From: Kaustia mangrovi
GTDB taxonomy: Bacteria > Pseudomonadota > Alphaproteobacteria > Rhizobiales > Im1
Assembly: GCF_015482775.1 (NCBI RefSeq)
Contig: NZ_CP058214.1
Location: 992,001-1,056,000, forward strand
Length of the DNA: 64,000 nucleotides
Direction: 5' to 3'
The position numbers and the translations under genes are program-made. Below the pieces are notes generated by a model. That model was not told where the DNA came from. It made no database searches and worked only from the letters and a program-made list of their open reading frames with translations. This document shows, piece after piece, positions 1-9,280 of this stretch; position 1 is the stretch's first letter; each line of letters starts with the position of its first letter.

Positions 1-634
1 GCCGCGTGCTCGTCCATGGCGCATCCGCGGCCTCCCGCCTGAACTGCACGCGCTCGTGCAGACGGAAAGGCCGCTCGTGCCAGAATTCGATGGATATGGG
101 GACGAGCCGGAAGCCCGACCAGTGCTCGGGCCGCGGCACTTCGCCCACCGCATAACGCGCGGCGTATTTCGCCACCGCCTTTTCGAGCGCGAACCGGCTC
201 TCCAGCGGCCGGGACTGCTTGGACGCCCAGGCGCCGATCCGGCTGTCTCGCGCGCGCGATGCGAAATAGGCATCCGCCTCCTCGCCGCTTACCGGCGTGA
301 CGGGACCGCGCACCCGGACCTGCCGGCGCAGCGACTTCCAGTGGAAGCACAGGGCCGCCTTGGGCGTCGCGGCGAGTTCGCGCCCCTTCTGGCTCTCCAG
401 GTTGGTGTAGAACACGAAGCCGTTCTGGCTCACATCCTTCAGGAGGACCATGCGCACATCCGGCAGCCCGTCGGGATCCACCGTCGCAAGGCTCATCGCG
501 TTCGCGTCGCTCGGCTCAGACGCCCTGGCCTCGTCCATCCACTCCGCGAACAGCCGGAACGGGTCTTCCCTGCTGGCGAAATCGCCCGTCCGCTCGGGCG
601 CCATGAGCGAAAGGTCATCGGTCTTGCCGGTCAT
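1..634 (-). CDS. pdxH: Pyridoxamine 5'-phosphate oxidase, C-terminal end cut by window
   Basis: FMN-dependent oxidase that turns pyridoxine or pyridoxamine 5'-phosphate into pyridoxal 5'-phosphate, the last step of vitamin B6 synthesis and salvage in the cytoplasm. 211 codons are visible. They include the FMN-site stretch [20 protein letters not shown], the [14 protein letters not shown] segment, and SRPLESR then [14 protein letters not shown] near the C-terminus, all in family order. The ATG at 634 follows an AGGAGG ribosome site at 641-646 with about 7 bases between. No stop occurs before base 1. The usual length is about 210-220 residues, so only a few codons are missing. Confidence 0.95.
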   Translation of the reverse strand, partial: MTGKTDDLSLMAPERTGDFASREDPFRLFAEWMDEARASEPSDANAMSLATVDPDGLPDVRMVLLKDVSQNGFVFYTNLESQKGRELAATPKAALCFHWKSLRRQVRVRGPVTPVSGEEADAYFASRARDSRIGAWASKQSRPLESRFALEKAVAKYAARYAVGEVPRPEHWSGFRLVPISIEFWHERPFRLHERVQFRREAADAPWTSTR

Positions 635-794
635 GTCGAACCTCCTGTCGTGGTCCCGCTGCCTTCCCAGAATAACTGAGGCGGACGGTCAAAGTTTCGG
701 CCCATTTGTCGCGTGATACTACGCCGCGAGAGAGGGGGGATCAGCATCAAAGGGCCGCTCAGGTCCATACCGGGAATTACCATAGGAAAGCAAT

Positions 795-1250
795 ATGCGA
801 GGCATCACAGTAGCATCAGTACTGGCCCTGTCGCTCGCCGTGACGGGCTGCGCCAACCAGGGCGGCTGGGGTCCGCGCCAGACGACGGGCACCGTCGTCG
901 GCGGCGTGGCCGGCGGATTGCTCGGTAGCGTCGCCGGCGGAACGACCGCGACGGCGGTCGGCGCAGCGCTCGGCGCGGTGCTGGGCAGCGAGCTCGGTCG
1001 CCAGCTCGACCAGCAAGCCCAGCAGCAGGCCTATTATGCCACGGAACAGGCCGTCTATACGGGCCGTCCGCAGGAATGGGACTATTCGCGCACCGGAAGC
1101 CATGGCCGCGTCGTCCCGGGCGACACCTATCGCAGCAGCGGCCGCCTGTGCCGCGACTTCTCCCATACGATCTATGTCGAGGGCCGGCGCGAGGTCGTTC
1201 ACGGCACGGCATGCCAGCTTGCCGACGGAAGCTGGCGCATCGTCGCCTGA
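795..1250 (+). CDS. Glycine-zipper outer-membrane lipoprotein (17 kDa antigen-like)
   Basis: Small predicted lipoprotein of 151 aa. A signal peptide ends in a lipobox, VTGC, giving lipid-modified Cys19. Residues about 34-75 form a glycine-zipper region with repeated G-x3-G spacing (for example GGVAGGLLGSVAGG). This type of region is thought to insert in or pack against a membrane. The C-terminal half contains YSRTGSHGRVVPGDTYRSSG and two cysteines, as in rickettsial 17 kDa surface antigen relatives. An AGGAAA ribosome site lies just before the ATG. It is transcribed divergently from pdxH. The precise role is unknown; envelope integrity is a guess from the family. Confidence 0.8.
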   Translation: MRGITVASVLALSLAVTGCANQGGWGPRQTTGTVVGGVAGGLLGSVAGGTTATAVGAALGAVLGSELGRQLDQQAQQQAYYATEQAVYTGRPQEWDYSRTGSHGRVVPGDTYRSSGRLCRDFSHTIYVEGRREVVHGTACQLADGSWRIVA

Positions 1251-1441
1251 GCCACTGCCGCCGAAGAGCGGCCGCCACGGCCGCGCGACAGACATTTCCT
1301 ACCAGTCAAGGCGCCGATCCGCACCGGGTCGGCGTCTTCTTCTTTGCGGGCTTATTTGGTCTGGACCGGTATAGGCTTTTGTGTAGGATGGCGCGCAATT
1401 TCGTACGTGACCGTTGAGTGATTGTGGAGCCGAGCAAGAGC

Positions 1442-2254
1442 ATGACCGAACCAGGTGCATTGATGGCCGGAAAGCGTGGCCTCATCATGGGCGTGGCGAA
1501 CAACCGGTCGATCGCCTGGGGAATCGCGCAGGCCTGCGCGAACCACGGTGCTGAACTCGCCTTCACCTATCAGGGCGACGCGCTGAAGAAGCGTGTGGAA
1601 CCGCTCGCCTCGAGCGTCGGCTCGAACCTCGTCTTGCCCTGCGATGTCACCGACGCCGCCTCCATCGACGCGGCCTTCGAGGAGCTTTCAAGGACCTGGG
1701 GCGGTCTCGACTTCCTGGTCCATGCCATCGCCTATTCCGACAAGGACCAGCTCACCGGGCGCTATGTCGACACCACGCCCGACAATTTTGCCAAGAGCCT
1801 GCAGGTCTCCTGCTATTCCTTCACGGCCATCGCCCAGCGCGCCGAGCGGCTGATGACCGACGGCGGTTCCCTTCTCACCCTCACCTATTACGGGGCGGAG
1901 AAGGTCATGCCGCACTACAATGTGATGGGCGTTGCCAAGGCGGCGCTCGAGGCGTCGGTGCGCTACCTCGCCGTCGATCTCGGCGAGAAGAATATCCGGG
2001 TGAATGCGGTCTCCGCCGGCCCGATCCGCACGCTTGCCGCCTCCGGCATCGGCGATTTCCGCTATATCCTCAAATGGAACGAGTACAACTCCCCGCTCCG
2101 GCGCGTCGTGACCATCGAGGAAGTCGGCGATTCGGCCCTGTGGCTCCTGTCCGACCTCGGCCGCGCGGTGACCGGCGAGATCGTCCATGTCGATTCCGGC
2201 TACCATGTGGTCGGGATGAAGAACCCGGACGCGCCCGACATCTCCGTTGTGTGA
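1442..2254 (+). CDS. fabI: Enoyl-[acyl-carrier-protein] reductase (NADH)
   Basis: Short-chain dehydrogenase that reduces the trans-2-enoyl-ACP double bond in each cycle of type II fatty acid synthesis; it is the target of triclosan-type inhibitors. The 270-aa protein has the FabI nucleotide-binding start KRGLIMGVANNRSIAWGIA. The active-site residues Tyr149, Tyr159 and Lys166 (Y-x6-K) are offset by three from the E. coli numbering, and AGPIRTLAASGI is also present. An in-frame GTG at 1418 would add eight residues. The ATG at 1442 is preferred because rhizobial homologues begin a few residues before the LMAGKRG segment. The next gene begins within a few bases of the stop, suggesting co-transcription. 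Confidence 0.95.
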   Translation: MTEPGALMAGKRGLIMGVANNRSIAWGIAQACANHGAELAFTYQGDALKKRVEPLASSVGSNLVLPCDVTDAASIDAAFEELSRTWGGLDFLVHAIAYSDKDQLTGRYVDTTPDNFAKSLQVSCYSFTAIAQRAERLMTDGGSLLTLTYYGAEKVMPHYNVMGVAKAALEASVRYLAVDLGEKNIRVNAVSAGPIRTLAASGIGDFRYILKWNEYNSPLRRVVTIEEVGDSALWLLSDLGRAVTGEIVHVDSGYHVVGMKNPDAPDISVV

Positions 2255-2255
2255 C

Positions 2256-2858
2256 GTGACCCACCCGCCGCTTGTCTTCATCCGCCACGGCGAGACCGAC
2301 TGGAACCGCGAACGCCGGCTCCAGGGCCGGATGGACATCCCGCTCAATGCACTCGGCGAGGAGCAGGCCCGCGCGATCGGCAAGCGTCTGAGCACCATTC
2401 TCGGCGATCCCGACGGGATGGCGTTCCATGTGAGCCCCCTCATTCGCGCGCGCCAGACCATGACCGCCGTGCTCGACGCGCTCGGCCTGCCGGACGACAC
2501 CGCCAGGGCCGATGACAGGCTGTGCGAGATCGATTTCGGCACCTGGGAGGGTCGCTGCTGGCCGGAGCTCAACGCTCACGGCATCGATCGGGACGCCGAT
2601 CCGGAGGGCTATCACGCCTGGCGGCCCGACAGGGGCGAGAGCTATGCGGACGCCACCATCCGGGTCGCCGACTGGCTCGCCACGCTCGACCGCCCCGCCG
2701 TCGTTGTCGCCCATGGCGGGATCGGGCGTATCGTGCGCGGCCTTTCGCTCGGGCTCGCCCCCGCCGAGATCGTCGGGCTGTCCGTCTCGCAATGGCGCTT
2801 CTTCCGGCTCGCCGAGGGCGGCATAGAGTGGTTTGACGCAAGGCCCGACCGCGCCTAG
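2256..2858 (+). CDS. Histidine phosphatase family protein (phosphoglycerate mutase-like)
   Basis: Two-histidine phosphatase fold of 200 aa. The catalytic [10 protein letters not shown] motif (phospho-accepting His11) is at the N-terminus, [10 protein letters not shown] follows, and the second histidine is in VVAHGGIGR. The substrate cannot be told from sequence; glycolytic mutase, sugar phosphatase and cobalamin-type phosphatases share this fold. The start is either GTG 2256 or TTG 2247, the latter overlapping the fabI stop. GTG is chosen because the protein then begins close to the first strand. Its position between fabI and aroC is common in alphaproteobacteria but does not itself give a function. 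Confidence 0.85.
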   Translation: MTHPPLVFIRHGETDWNRERRLQGRMDIPLNALGEEQARAIGKRLSTILGDPDGMAFHVSPLIRARQTMTAVLDALGLPDDTARADDRLCEIDFGTWEGRCWPELNAHGIDRDADPEGYHAWRPDRGESYADATIRVADWLATLDRPAVVVAHGGIGRIVRGLSLGLAPAEIVGLSVSQWRFFRLAEGGIEWFDARPDRA

Positions 2859-2896
2859 AAGGGACCGCAGTTCCAACTGTCGGCACCGGGCACGCA

Positions 2897-3985
2897 ATGT
2901 CCTACAACAGCTTCGGCCACATGTTCCGCATGACAACCTTCGGCGAGAGCCACGGGCCCGCGCTCGGCTGCGTCGTCGACGGTTGCCCGCCGAACATTCC
3001 GCTGACGGAATCCGACATCCAGCATTTCCTCGACCGCCGCAAGCCGGGCCAGTCGCGCTTCACCACCCAGCGGCGCGAACCGGATACGGTGCGTATCCTC
3101 TCCGGCGTCTTCGAGGACGCCGACACCGGCGGCCCCGTGACCACCGGCACGCCGATCGCCCTCATGATCGAGAATGTCGACCAGCGCTCGAAGGATTACG
3201 GGGACATCAAAGACAAGTTCCGGCCCGGGCATGCCGATTTCACCTATTGGGCGAAATACGGCGTGCGCGACTATCGCGGCGGCGGACGGTCGTCGGCGCG
3301 CGAGACGGCAGCGCGGGTCGCCGCCGGGGCGGTCGCCCGCAAGGTGGTGCCGGGCATGGCGGTGCGCGGCGCACTTGTCCAGATCGGCCCGCACAAGGTG
3401 GACCGCGAGCGCTGGGACTGGGCGGAGGTCGAGCGTAATCCCTTCTTCTGTCCGGACGCGGAAACCGCAGCACTCTGGGCCGACTATCTGGATGGCATCC
3501 GCAAGGCGGGCTCGTCCGTCGGCGCGGTGATCGAGGTGACCGCGAGCGGCGTGCCGGCGGGGCTCGGCGCGCCGGTCTATGCCAAGCTCGACCAGGAGAT
3601 CGCCTCCGCCCTCATGAGCATCAATGCGGTGAAGGGCGTCGAGATCGGCGCGGGCTTCGCCTCCGCCGAGCTCACCGGCGAGGAGAATGCCGACGAGATG
3701 CGCATGATCGACGGCCACCCGGAATTCCTCTCGAACAAGGCGGGCGGCATTCTGGGCGGCATTTCGAGCGGCCAGGAGATCGTCGCGCGCTTCGTGGTGA
3801 AACCCACCTCCTCCATCCTCAGCCCGCGCCGGACCGTCGACAAGGCGGGCCAGGAAACCGACATCGTGACCAAGGGTCGTCACGACCCCTGCGTCGGCAT
3901 TCGCGCGGTCCCCGTCGGCGAGGCCATGCTGGCCCTCGTCCTCGCCGACCACTACCTGCTCCATCGCGGGCAGATGGGCGGCTGA
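2897..3985 (+). CDS. aroC: Chorismate synthase
   Basis: Converts 5-enolpyruvylshikimate 3-phosphate to chorismate, the branch point for aromatic amino acids and folate. It needs reduced FMN. The 362-aa protein has the three family signatures: [17 protein letters not shown] near the N-terminus, [18 protein letters not shown] in the middle, and [17 protein letters not shown] towards the C-terminus. Length is normal for the family. It lies 38 bases after the phosphatase gene on the same strand. A large inverted repeat at 4017-4089 follows it and may end transcription, although no T-run is present. Confidence 0.97.
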   Translation: MSYNSFGHMFRMTTFGESHGPALGCVVDGCPPNIPLTESDIQHFLDRRKPGQSRFTTQRREPDTVRILSGVFEDADTGGPVTTGTPIALMIENVDQRSKDYGDIKDKFRPGHADFTYWAKYGVRDYRGGGRSSARETAARVAAGAVARKVVPGMAVRGALVQIGPHKVDRERWDWAEVERNPFFCPDAETAALWADYLDGIRKAGSSVGAVIEVTASGVPAGLGAPVYAKLDQEIASALMSINAVKGVEIGAGFASAELTGEENADEMRMIDGHPEFLSNKAGGILGGISSGQEIVARFVVKPTSSILSPRRTVDKAGQETDIVTKGRHDPCVGIRAVPVGEAMLALVLADHYLLHRGQMGG

Positions 3986-4016
3986 CGGAGCCAAGCCCCG
4001 AGCCTCAGGGCTCCCA

Positions 4017-4089
4017 CCGCTCATCCCGGCGAAAGCCGGGACCTCCTTACCAGGACGCCCGAGATCCCGGCTTTCGCCGGGATGAGCGG
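4017..4089. repeat. Long inverted repeat between aroC and the convergent methyltransferase gene
   Basis: A perfect 25-base inverted repeat: arms 4017-4041 and 4065-4089 with a 23-base loop. The core is CTCATCCCGGCGAAAGCCGG and its complement. Related shorter palindromes occur at 50391-50420 and 61524-61551, so this is probably a member of an extragenic palindromic repeat family. It may also work as a two-way terminator between the converging genes, but it lacks a T-tract. Confidence 0.8.
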
Positions 4090-4169
4090 AATGACAGGGG
4101 ACGGACATGCCCTCCCTTGCGGGCCGAATTCTCCCGTCAAGGCGGAGGTGGACGGGGCGCTATCCTTCC

Positions 4170-5216
4170 TCACACCGGCTTGTCGCAGACAACGAGCTTC
4201 GACAGGAAGACGGGTTCCTCCCGCGCGACGGAGAGGCCGGTATCCGCGAACAGGGTCCGCAGGTCCTCCGCGATATAGGAGGCGAAGAAGGGCTCGTGGA
4301 AGTTCACCGGGAACCGCTCCAGGAGCCCGTCATAGTCGGGCACATCGCCGAGCTGAAGCGAATCCATGAAGATCAGCCGCCCGCCGGGCTTGAGCACGCG
4401 GGCGAACTCGCGTGCGGCCTGCCGGCGCACGTCGGGGGGAATCTCGTGAAAGAGATAAATGGAGACGACGACGTCCTGCGAAGCGTCGGCGACCGGCAGA
4501 TCCTCCGCCTTCGCCACATTGAGCGCCACATCGCCATAGGGCCGCAAATGCCGTCGCGCCTCGCCGAGATAGGCTGCCGACAGGTCGACACCGGAGGCCG
4601 CGATGCGTGGATAGGCGCGTTTGGCGAAGCGCAGGAAGCGCCCGGTGCCGCAGGCGACGTCGAGGAGGTGCACCATGCGCTGGTCGCGGCCGCGCATCGT
4701 CTCCGCCAGCGGCACGAGGCACGCCCGGCGCATGGCGTTGGCCGTTCCGGAGAACAGGACCTCCACCTGCATGTCGTAGAGCCTGGCGGAATCGTCCGTG
4801 AGATATCCGCCGGACTGATAGTGGAAGTTCTGCAGGTAGTATGAGGGATAGCGGGCGGCCAGGTCCTCGCTGTGAACCTCGCGCCCGCGCCCGTTCTGCT
4901 TGCGCTCGGTGCTCTGGGGCAGATCGGCGAAGAACAGCCGGCTGCGCCGGACGAGCTCCGGCAGCGACCCGTCGCGGTCGGCGAGCAGCGGATAGAAGCC
5001 CACTTCCACATTGGCGAGGTCTTGCGCGAAGAGTGCGGCCATGTCCGCGACCATGCGCTCGCGCGACGGTCCGGGCCTTGCCGGGCGCGGGCGGTCCTGC
5101 CCGCCCTTCGGCGCGGCGCCATGAAACTCGCGCGCGGCGAAATAATGGCCCATGAACCACGCCACGCGCGCCGCCTGACGCGCCGTGTAGGCCACCCTGT
5201 CGACCGCATTGACCAT
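4170..5216 (-). CDS. Class I SAM-dependent methyltransferase with a separate N-terminal region
   Basis: 348 aa. The C-terminal half is a Rossmann methyltransferase: motif I LLDVACGTGRFLRFAK, the acidic strand ASGVDLSAAYLGEA, then VVVSIYLFHEIPPDVRR and LKPGGRLIFMDSLQLGD, resembling UbiE-type enzymes. The first 170 or so residues contain aromatic-rich stretches such as ARYPSYYLQNFHYQSGGYL and match no domain I can name; they may bind the substrate. The ATG at 5216 has GGAGCGG upstream. The substrate is unknown. It is followed by open space and a palindromic repeat, and preceded 41 bases away by tlyA on the same strand. Confidence 0.8.
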   Translation of the reverse strand: MVNAVDRVAYTARQAARVAWFMGHYFAAREFHGAAPKGGQDRPRPARPGPSRERMVADMAALFAQDLANVEVGFYPLLADRDGSLPELVRRSRLFFADLPQSTERKQNGRGREVHSEDLAARYPSYYLQNFHYQSGGYLTDDSARLYDMQVEVLFSGTANAMRRACLVPLAETMRGRDQRMVHLLDVACGTGRFLRFAKRAYPRIAASGVDLSAAYLGEARRHLRPYGDVALNVAKAEDLPVADASQDVVVSIYLFHEIPPDVRRQAAREFARVLKPGGRLIFMDSLQLGDVPDYDGLLERFPVNFHEPFFASYIAEDLRTLFADTGLSVAREEPVFLSKLVVCDKPV

Positions 5217-5257
5217 AAGCGTTCCGCTCCGTCCGTGCCCCCGGCAGTACGAGGATT

Positions 5258-6007
5258 CTATCCCATCGGCTTGCGGGCCGCGACGAGGTATTCGACATTG
5301 CCGTCGCCGCCTGTGATCGGCGAGCGGACGAGGCCCGCCACGGTCCAGCCCGCCGTCTCCTCCAGCCAGCGCCGGATGTCGGCGCACACCTCTTCCCGCA
5401 ACGCCTCGTCGCGCACGATGCCACCCTTGCCGAGACCTTCGCGGCCGACCTCGAATTGCGGCTTGACGAGCGCCACGAGCCACGCCCCCGGCGCCGCCAG
5501 GGCGAGAGCCGGCGGCAGGGCGAGCTTCAGGCCGATGAAGCTCACATCGCACACGACGAGCGCCGGCGCCTCGGGGACGACCGTCCCGTCGAGCGCACGC
5601 GCATTGACGCCCTCATGGACAATGACGCGCGGATCGCCGGCAAGGCGCGGATGGAGCTGGCCGTGGCCGACATCGACGGCATGGACGCGCGCCGCACCGC
5701 GCTCCAGCAGCACCTCCGTGAAGCCACCGGTGGACGCTCCGAGATCGAGGGCCACGAGCCCTCCCGGATCGATCCCGAAACGGTCGAGCGCATGGATGAG
5801 CTTGAGCGCTGCGCGCGAGACATGGGTATCGAGGCCCGGATCGAGGGCGAGCGCGGCATCGCGGGCGACCCTTGCGGCCGGCTTCGCGATCACCGTCCCG
5901 TCCACCCTGACCGCACCGGCAAGGATTGCCGCCCGTGCCCTGGAGCGCGTTTCGACGAGACCGCGCTCGACCAGGAGCTGATCGAGGCGAATGACGGAGG
6001 CAGTCAT
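5258..6007 (-). CDS. tlyA: TlyA-family rRNA 2'-O-methyltransferase / hemolysin A-like
   Basis: 249 aa. An N-terminal S4 RNA-binding domain (RLDQLLVERGLVETRSRA) precedes a Rossmann methyltransferase domain with LDLGASTGGFTEVLLERGA, VDVGHGQLHP and the late strand VALVKPQFEVG. In mycobacteria TlyA methylates ribose 2'-OH groups of 16S and 23S rRNA cytidines; that role is inferred here. It sits 32 bases after xseB on the same strand. In many rhizobia dxs lies between these two genes, but here nothing does. Confidence 0.88.
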   Translation of the reverse strand: MTASVIRLDQLLVERGLVETRSRARAAILAGAVRVDGTVIAKPAARVARDAALALDPGLDTHVSRAALKLIHALDRFGIDPGGLVALDLGASTGGFTEVLLERGAARVHAVDVGHGQLHPRLAGDPRVIVHEGVNARALDGTVVPEAPALVVCDVSFIGLKLALPPALALAAPGAWLVALVKPQFEVGREGLGKGGIVRDEALREEVCADIRRWLEETAGWTVAGLVRSPITGGDGNVEYLVAARKPMG

Positions 6008-6039
6008 CGGGAGGTGCGCCGGCGGAGAACGCCGGCGTC

Positions 6040-6303
6040 CTATTCGACGTCGAGCGGTTCGGTGCCGTTCGGCGTGCCGTCGGGCTTCAGCGTGATCTTC
6101 TCGATACGCGCCTCGGCCTGCCGCAGGAGCTTCTCGCAATGGCCCTTGAGCCGCTCGCCGCGCTCATAGATGCGAATCGACTCCTCAAGATCGACCTTGC
6201 CGCTCTCGAGCTTCTCCACGATGCCTTCGAGTTCCTGAAGCGCCGTCTCGAAGTTCATCTCCGCGATGTCGCCATGGGCCGCCGTATCGTCCTTGTCCGC
6301 CAT
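6040..6303 (-). CDS. xseB: Exodeoxyribonuclease VII small subunit
   Basis: 87-aa small subunit of exonuclease VII, which degrades single-stranded DNA with XseA. The family core is clear: [40 protein letters not shown] and [11 protein letters not shown], forming a helical hairpin that binds the large subunit. The ATG at 6303 is preceded by TAGGAACGG. It lies 24 bases after the HDAC-like gene and before tlyA, so the three probably share a transcript. xseA is not in the window. Confidence 0.94.
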   Translation of the reverse strand: MADKDDTAAHGDIAEMNFETALQELEGIVEKLESGKVDLEESIRIYERGERLKGHCEKLLRQAEARIEKITLKPDGTPNGTEPLDVE

Positions 6304-6327
6304 GCCGTTCCTAGCCCTTCGCGTGCG

Positions 6328-7278
6328 TCAGTCGATCTCCCAGCCGCCGCCCGAACCGTGGATCAGCGCCTGGATATGGCAGCCTACCGAGCTTGCCAGC
6401 GAGCGCAAGTCGTAGCCCCCTTCGAGCACCGAGATCAACCGCCCATCGGCATGCTTGTAGGCAAGCTCCATGAGTTGGAGGGTGATCCAGACGAAATCCT
6501 CTTCCGTCAGGTTCAGGCTCGCGAGCGGATCGCGCGAATGGGCGTCGAAGCCGGCGGAGACGATCACGAAGTCCGGCTCGAAGGCGTCCGCCGCCGGCAG
6601 GACGCGCGACAGCATGGCCTCCCGGAAATGGTCGCTGCCGTCGCCTGCCCGCAACGGCGCGTTGACGATATTGCCAACCCCCGTCTCCGTCATCGCACCC
6701 GTGCCCGGGAAAAGCGGTGCCTCGTGGGTGGAGGCATAGAAGGCGTCGGGAAGCGACCAGAAGATATCCTGCGTGCCGTTGCCGTGATGGACGTCGAAAT
6801 CGATCACGGCCACCCGCGCCGCGCCATGGACCCTGTTGGCGTAGAGCGCGGCGATGGCCGCGTTGCTGAACAGGCAGAACCCCATGGCACGCGCCGCCTC
6901 GGCGTGATGCCCCGGCGGGCGGACGGCACAGAAGGCGTTATCCGCCTCGCCGGCGAAGACCGCATCGACCGCCCTCGTGGAGGCGCCGACCGCGCGCATC
7001 GCCGCCTCCAGGCTCTTCGGCGACATCCATGTGTCCTCGTCGATCCGCTCCAGGCCCTCCTCCGGCACCGCCTGCTCGATCCGGGCGACATAGTCTTCCG
7101 GGTGGGCGAGAAGGACATGCTCGCGCAGGCCCTCCGGCGCCTCCTCGCGCTCAAGCGCGTCGAAATGGGGATTGGCGAGAATCTTGTCGATGGCGCGCAG
7201 CCGGTCCGGCCGCTCGGGATGCCCCTCCGGCGGCTCATGCTCGATGCACACCGGATGGGTCAGCAAAAGCGTACTCAT
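6328..7278 (-). CDS. Histone deacetylase family amidohydrolase (AcuC/HDAC-like)
   Basis: Zinc-dependent deacetylase fold, 316 aa. The tandem-histidine motif PPGHHAE, the zinc ligands in DFDVHHGNGTQ and in SAGFDAHSRDPL, and the late EGGYD tyrosine motif are all present, so it should be active. Bacterial members deacetylate acetyl-polyamines, acetoin-pathway proteins (AcuC) or other small N-acetyl compounds; the substrate here cannot be told. The ATG at 7278 follows GGGAGGGAACG. It is first in an apparent HDAC-xseB-tlyA transcription unit. Confidence 0.9.
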   Translation of the reverse strand: MSTLLLTHPVCIEHEPPEGHPERPDRLRAIDKILANPHFDALEREEAPEGLREHVLLAHPEDYVARIEQAVPEEGLERIDEDTWMSPKSLEAAMRAVGASTRAVDAVFAGEADNAFCAVRPPGHHAEAARAMGFCLFSNAAIAALYANRVHGAARVAVIDFDVHHGNGTQDIFWSLPDAFYASTHEAPLFPGTGAMTETGVGNIVNAPLRAGDGSDHFREAMLSRVLPAADAFEPDFVIVSAGFDAHSRDPLASLNLTEEDFVWITLQLMELAYKHADGRLISVLEGGYDLRSLASSVGCHIQALIHGSGGGWEID

Positions 7279-7339
7279 GGGGCGGCGTTCCCTCCCTCCC
7301 GTCCCTGTCCGGGGAATAGTGGCAAGACCGTAGCGGCTT

Positions 7340-9127
7340 TCAGGCCCCGTCCGCAACCATGGCCGGCGAGTCCGCGCCAGTCTCCACCAGGACGTCCGCC
7401 CCGTCGCGCACCACCTGCGAAAGGCTCAGCGTTTCCGGCAGATGGCGCTCGGCGAAATAGCGCGCGATGCGGATACGGGCATCGCCGCTCCCCGAGCCCT
7501 TCGCCCCGAGCGCGCCCCTGGCGAGATAGGCGCCGCCGCTCGCCAGACCGAACAGCTTCAGATAGGGCACGGCGCCGGCAAGCGCGAGGTCGGCATCGTC
7601 GCCGAGCGCACCCAGCAGCCACTCCGTCGCCTCCTCCAGCGCGTCGAGCGCCATGTCGAGGCGTGCGGCGGTCTCCCCGAAGCCGGGGGTGTTGGAGGCG
7701 GCGACCTCGCGGGCGATCTCCTTAAGCGACGCGATATGGGCACGCACGGTCTCGCCGCCCTCCATCGTAACCTTGCGGGTCACGAGATCGATGGCCTGGA
7801 TACCGTTCGTTCCCTCGTAGATCGGCGTGATCCGCGCATCGCGATAATGCTGTGCGGCGCCCGTCTCCTCGATGAAGCCCATGCCGCCATGAACCTGGAT
7901 GCCGGTCGAGGCGACCTCGACGCCGGTGTCGGTGCCGAAGGCCTTGGCGACCGGCGTCAGCAGCGCGCACAGGGCGGCATTGGCCCGCCGTTCCCCCTCG
8001 TCGCGCCCATGGGTGGAGAGATCGAGCGCGCGGGCCGTCACGAAGCAGATCGCCCGGGCCGCCTCGGTGCGCACGCGCATGTCCATCAGCATGCGCCGGA
8101 CATCCGGATGTTCCACGATGGCGGCGAGCCCGTCGCCGCCGGGCCGCTTGCCCTGCCGGCGCTCCCTCGCATAGGCGAGCGCCTGCTGGGTCGCACGCTC
8201 GGCGACCGCGACGCCCTGCATGCCGACATGGAGGCGGGCATTGTTCATCATCATGAACATGTGATGGAGGCCGCGATTCTCCTCGCCCACGAGCCAGCCG
8301 ACCGCGCCCTCCGCCTCACCGAAGGCCATGGTGCAGGTGGGCGAGCCGTGAATGCCGAGCTTGTGCTCCAGCCCGGCGCACTGGACGTCGTTGCGCTCGC
8401 CCAGGCTGCCGTCCTCGTTCACCAGCACCTTCGGCACGAGGAACATGGAAATCCCCTTGGTGCCGGCCGGCGCGTCCGGCAGGCGGGCCAGCACGAAATG
8501 CACGATATTGTCGGTGAGGTCGTGCTCGCCATAGGTGATGAAGATCTTGGTGCCGCGAATGCGGTAGGTACCGTCGCCGGCGGGCTCCGCCTTGGTCTTG
8601 ATGAGGCCGAGATCGGAGCCGGCCTGCGGTTCGGTCAGCACCATGGTGCCGGTCCATTCGCCCGTCGCGAGCTTCGGCAGGTAGCGCGCCTTCAGCGCGT
8701 CGCTGCCGAAGGCGTTCAGGGCCTCCGCCGCACCCTGCGTCAGGAGCGTGCCGATACCGAAGGCACTCGCCGCGGTGTTCCAGAGCTCCTGGACAGCAAG
8801 GCCGAGCGACACGGGCAGCCCCTGCCCGCCATACTCCGCCGGACACGGCAGACCGCCCCAGCCGGCCTCGACCCACTGCGCATAGGCCTCCTTCCAGCCC
8901 GGTGCCGTGGTCACGCTGCCATCCGGATTGCGGGTCGCCCCGGTCTCGTCGCCCACCCGGTTGATCGGCGCCAGCACCTCGCCGGCGAACCGGCCGGCCT
9001 CCTCCAGGATCTGCTCCACGAGGTCGGAAGACAGATCGGCGAACACGCCATCCTCCACGAGCCCGGAGAACCCGGCAATATCGTTCAGCACATGGGTCAG
9101 GGATTCGGTCTGGGGACGATAGGACAT
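7340..9127 (-). CDS. Acyl-CoA dehydrogenase, long form with C-terminal extension (DmdC/PA0508-like)
   Basis: FAD enzyme that introduces a 2,3-double bond into an acyl-CoA and passes electrons to ETF. 595 aa, longer than the usual 380-aa enzyme because of a C-terminal helical extension from about residue 470. Family motifs: LTEPQAGSDLGLIKTKA, HKLGIHGSPTCTMAFGEA, GIQVHGGMGFIEETGAAQHY, and YEGTNGIQAIDLV, which holds the probable catalytic glutamate. Relatives include 3-methylthiopropionyl-CoA dehydrogenases and general fatty acyl-CoA dehydrogenases; the substrate is not resolved. Its electron partner pathway is represented by ETF-QO at 37503-39182. Confidence 0.9.
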   Translation of the reverse strand: MSYRPQTESLTHVLNDIAGFSGLVEDGVFADLSSDLVEQILEEAGRFAGEVLAPINRVGDETGATRNPDGSVTTAPGWKEAYAQWVEAGWGGLPCPAEYGGQGLPVSLGLAVQELWNTAASAFGIGTLLTQGAAEALNAFGSDALKARYLPKLATGEWTGTMVLTEPQAGSDLGLIKTKAEPAGDGTYRIRGTKIFITYGEHDLTDNIVHFVLARLPDAPAGTKGISMFLVPKVLVNEDGSLGERNDVQCAGLEHKLGIHGSPTCTMAFGEAEGAVGWLVGEENRGLHHMFMMMNNARLHVGMQGVAVAERATQQALAYARERRQGKRPGGDGLAAIVEHPDVRRMLMDMRVRTEAARAICFVTARALDLSTHGRDEGERRANAALCALLTPVAKAFGTDTGVEVASTGIQVHGGMGFIEETGAAQHYRDARITPIYEGTNGIQAIDLVTRKVTMEGGETVRAHIASLKEIAREVAASNTPGFGETAARLDMALDALEEATEWLLGALGDDADLALAGAVPYLKLFGLASGGAYLARGALGAKGSGSGDARIRIARYFAERHLPETLSLSQVVRDGADVLVETGADSPAMVADGA

Positions 9128-9280
9128 GAGGCTCTCTGCAACTCCGCTTGACCGCGACACGCGCCGCGCGCTACGCAGCAATCGGCGCGTTCTCGCCATT
9201 TGTTCCCGAGACTGTATAGCCCGGACCCGACGCGTCAATCGGCAAAACCACGCAACCGCGATGCAGGAGCGCCTGCGCCC

